A stretch of DNA of 8,159 nucleotides from Magnetococcales bacterium (GTDB lineage Bacteria; Pseudomonadota; Magnetococcia; Magnetococcales; DC0425bin3), in NCBI GenBank assembly GCA_015229045.1, contig JADGCJ010000148.1, positions 1 to 8,159 of the forward strand, given 5' to 3'. Numbering within the stretch: position 1 is the stretch's first letter; every line of letters begins with the position of its first letter. This document shows, in pieces, positions 7,302 through 8,159 of this stretch. The notes under the pieces were generated by a model. It did not search any database and had not been told where the DNA came from. It saw only the letters and a list, made by a program, of their open reading frames with translations. Made by a program: the position numbers and the translations under genes.

Positions 7302-7978
7302 CCACACCGGCGGTTATCCTCGACACCATTTGCCTGCGTGGCCTGTTGCGCTGGGTTGGAGTTGGTCCGAGGTCGCCCTACGGCGGCCCCGTCGCCTCCG
7401 TGCGCCAAGAAGACGTGGAGGCCCTCAGGATGTGGTGGGCTCTTTCGGCTCCGGTTGGATCTCTGGCCTCCCGCCTTGCTACCCGTCCACGCGAGGTAGC
7501 TCCAGCCCTGGATGGTTTTCGCCGCACGGTTTCCGGGGAGTTGCCTGGACCACCGGACGCAGCTGCATCGGCCCTACTGCAGGTGGTAACGCTCGACCCA
7601 GCCGCTTTTTTGGTCATCGAGACTTCAGCAACTTGGCTTTCCGGACCCAACCGTGTAATGGCCAAGACGTTGGAGACCGCGCGCGGTGCCCTGAGGGCCG
7701 CCGCTCTCCACGTCAGGGGAGGTCTGTTCGACGGGCCTGCCAGGGAACGGCTGGCCTTGCTAGACAACGCCCTCAGGGTAGCCCCGATCAGGGAACTGTT
7801 CGCCACACCCGCAGGACGGGCGCGGATAGGGGCGCACGAGCGTAGACAGGCTGCAAAGGCTCGTGCCCCGCTTTACCGTCTCTCATGGGACTGCGCCTCG
7901 TCCCTGGCCGGAATTGATGCCCTGGAACCCGAAAGTTTGGTGGCCCTGCTGGCGGCAGAGACGCTGCCTAGTGTCTAG
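7298..7978 (+). CDS. Truncated McrC/DUF2357-like partner protein
   Basis: This frame is open far upstream, but only the part after the AAA+ stop is a credible gene. TTG 7298 overlaps the preceding TGA and has GGAG (7286-7289) at 8 bases, giving 226 residues (MTTPAVILDTICLRGLLRWV). The middle part, ETSATWLSGPNRVMAKTLE, followed by arginine- and leucine-rich helices and RAPLYRLSWDCASSL, resembles the T-P-E-N-R region and the following helices of McrC/DUF2357 proteins, which sit beside McrB-like motors. Those partners normally end in a PD-(D/E)XK nuclease. No such domain is present: the frame ends at TAG 7976-7978, where an IS630-like element seems to begin. I therefore read it as the N-terminal part of a partner cut short by the insertion. 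The alternative is a complete small non-nuclease subunit. The McrC likeness is by eye and weak. Confidence 0.5.
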   Translation: MTTPAVILDTICLRGLLRWVGVGPRSPYGGPVASVRQEDVEALRMWWALSAPVGSLASRLATRPREVAPALDGFRRTVSGELPGPPDAAASALLQVVTLDPAAFLVIETSATWLSGPNRVMAKTLETARGALRAAALHVRGGLFDGPARERLALLDNALRVAPIRELFATPAGRARIGAHERRQAAKARAPLYRLSWDCASSLAGIDALEPESLVALLAAETLPSV

Positions 7979-8159
7979 TTGCATAAATAAACGCTATTAA
8001 TGTGAGTTTGTTTGTGGTAGCTTTCTGGGTAGGAGGTGTCCCATGCCCAGAAGAGCCAAAATGATCACGTGTAGTGAAGCTGATAGGGTACAACTTGACG
8101 CCATCGTCGGTGTCCGCGTTGCTGAAGCCAGGCTTGTAAAACGAGCGCAAATGGTTTTG
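7976..8159 (+). mobile_element. Left end of an IS630-family insertion sequence (partial)
   Basis: GC content drops abruptly after 7978, and an IS630-like transposase starts 65 bases further on. IS630/Tc1-type elements insert at TA dinucleotides. TA at 7976-7977 followed by GTTGCATAAATAAACGC is a plausible target and terminal repeat start. Within the end, AAATAAAC and GTTTGTTT form a near-perfect inverted pair. The right end is outside the window, so the boundary is not proven. Confidence 0.6.
8043..8159 (+). CDS. IS630-family transposase, N-terminal fragment
   Basis: ATG 8043 is preceded by a strong SD, AGGAGG (8031-8036), at 6 bases. The 39 residues visible begin MPRRAKMITCSEADRVQLDA and end EARLVKRAQMVL. 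The pattern of a basic start, I-T-x-S-E-x-x-R-x-x-L, and then A-R-L-V-K-R-A-x-M-V-L is characteristic of the helix-turn-helix N-terminus of IS630-family transposases, which act as DDE enzymes. The catalytic domain lies past the window edge, so whether the gene is intact cannot be judged. Confidence 0.75.
   Translation, partial: MPRRAKMITCSEADRVQLDAIVGVRVAEARLVKRAQMVL

Noticed and set aside
1..8159. CRISPR arrays, tRNA or rRNA genes
   Set aside because: No regularly spaced direct repeats and no recognisable tRNA or rRNA sequence were seen on either strand.

Overview
This window reads as a fragment of a bacterial defence or accessory island. SD-type starts, the IetAS pair and an IS630 element suggest a proteobacterium, but nothing here fixes the genus or says plasmid versus chromosome. 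Base composition changes across the window: the first gene is relatively AT-rich (a sampled line is about 40% GC), while the last two genes are GC-rich (a sampled line is about 72%). That fits a mosaic assembled from several sources.

Layout. Positions 1-323 are a gene-poor left flank with at most a C-terminal gene tail and a short remnant frame. A near-consensus sigma70 promoter (324-352), whose -10 is overlapped by a perfect inverted repeat, precedes a two-gene operon: an AAA+ ATPase (390-1388, ietA) and a large cytoplasmic subtilisin-like protease (1412-3904, ietS). IetAS was first described as a stability toxin-antitoxin pair on the Ti plasmid pTiC58 and later reported as an anti-phage system. 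Convergent to it on the minus strand is a HhH-GPD / endonuclease III-like protein (4002 to about 5358) with a recognisable catalytic Lys and Asp and a C-terminal Cys cluster. Its first ~32 codons lie in a different frame from the rest, so it carries a frameshift near 5262 or the sequence has an error.

Across an AT-rich divergent intergenic region lies a second operon on the plus strand: a McrB-like AAA+ protein with an unfamiliar N-terminal domain (5610-7301), overlapped at TTGA by a small protein (7298-7978) that resembles the helical part of McrC/DUF2357 partners but has no nuclease domain. The frame stops exactly where an IS630-family element appears to begin, and that element's transposase starts at 8043 and runs off the window. 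The likeliest reading is that the IS cut off the effector end of a McrBC-like pair.

Taken together, one system (IetAS) looks intact and is known. Beside it sits a less familiar, partly decayed set: a DNA-glycosylase-like gene divergent from a McrB-like/McrC-like pair. This set is the candidate for something undescribed. The link between the glycosylase-like gene and the McrB-like pair is inference from position only.
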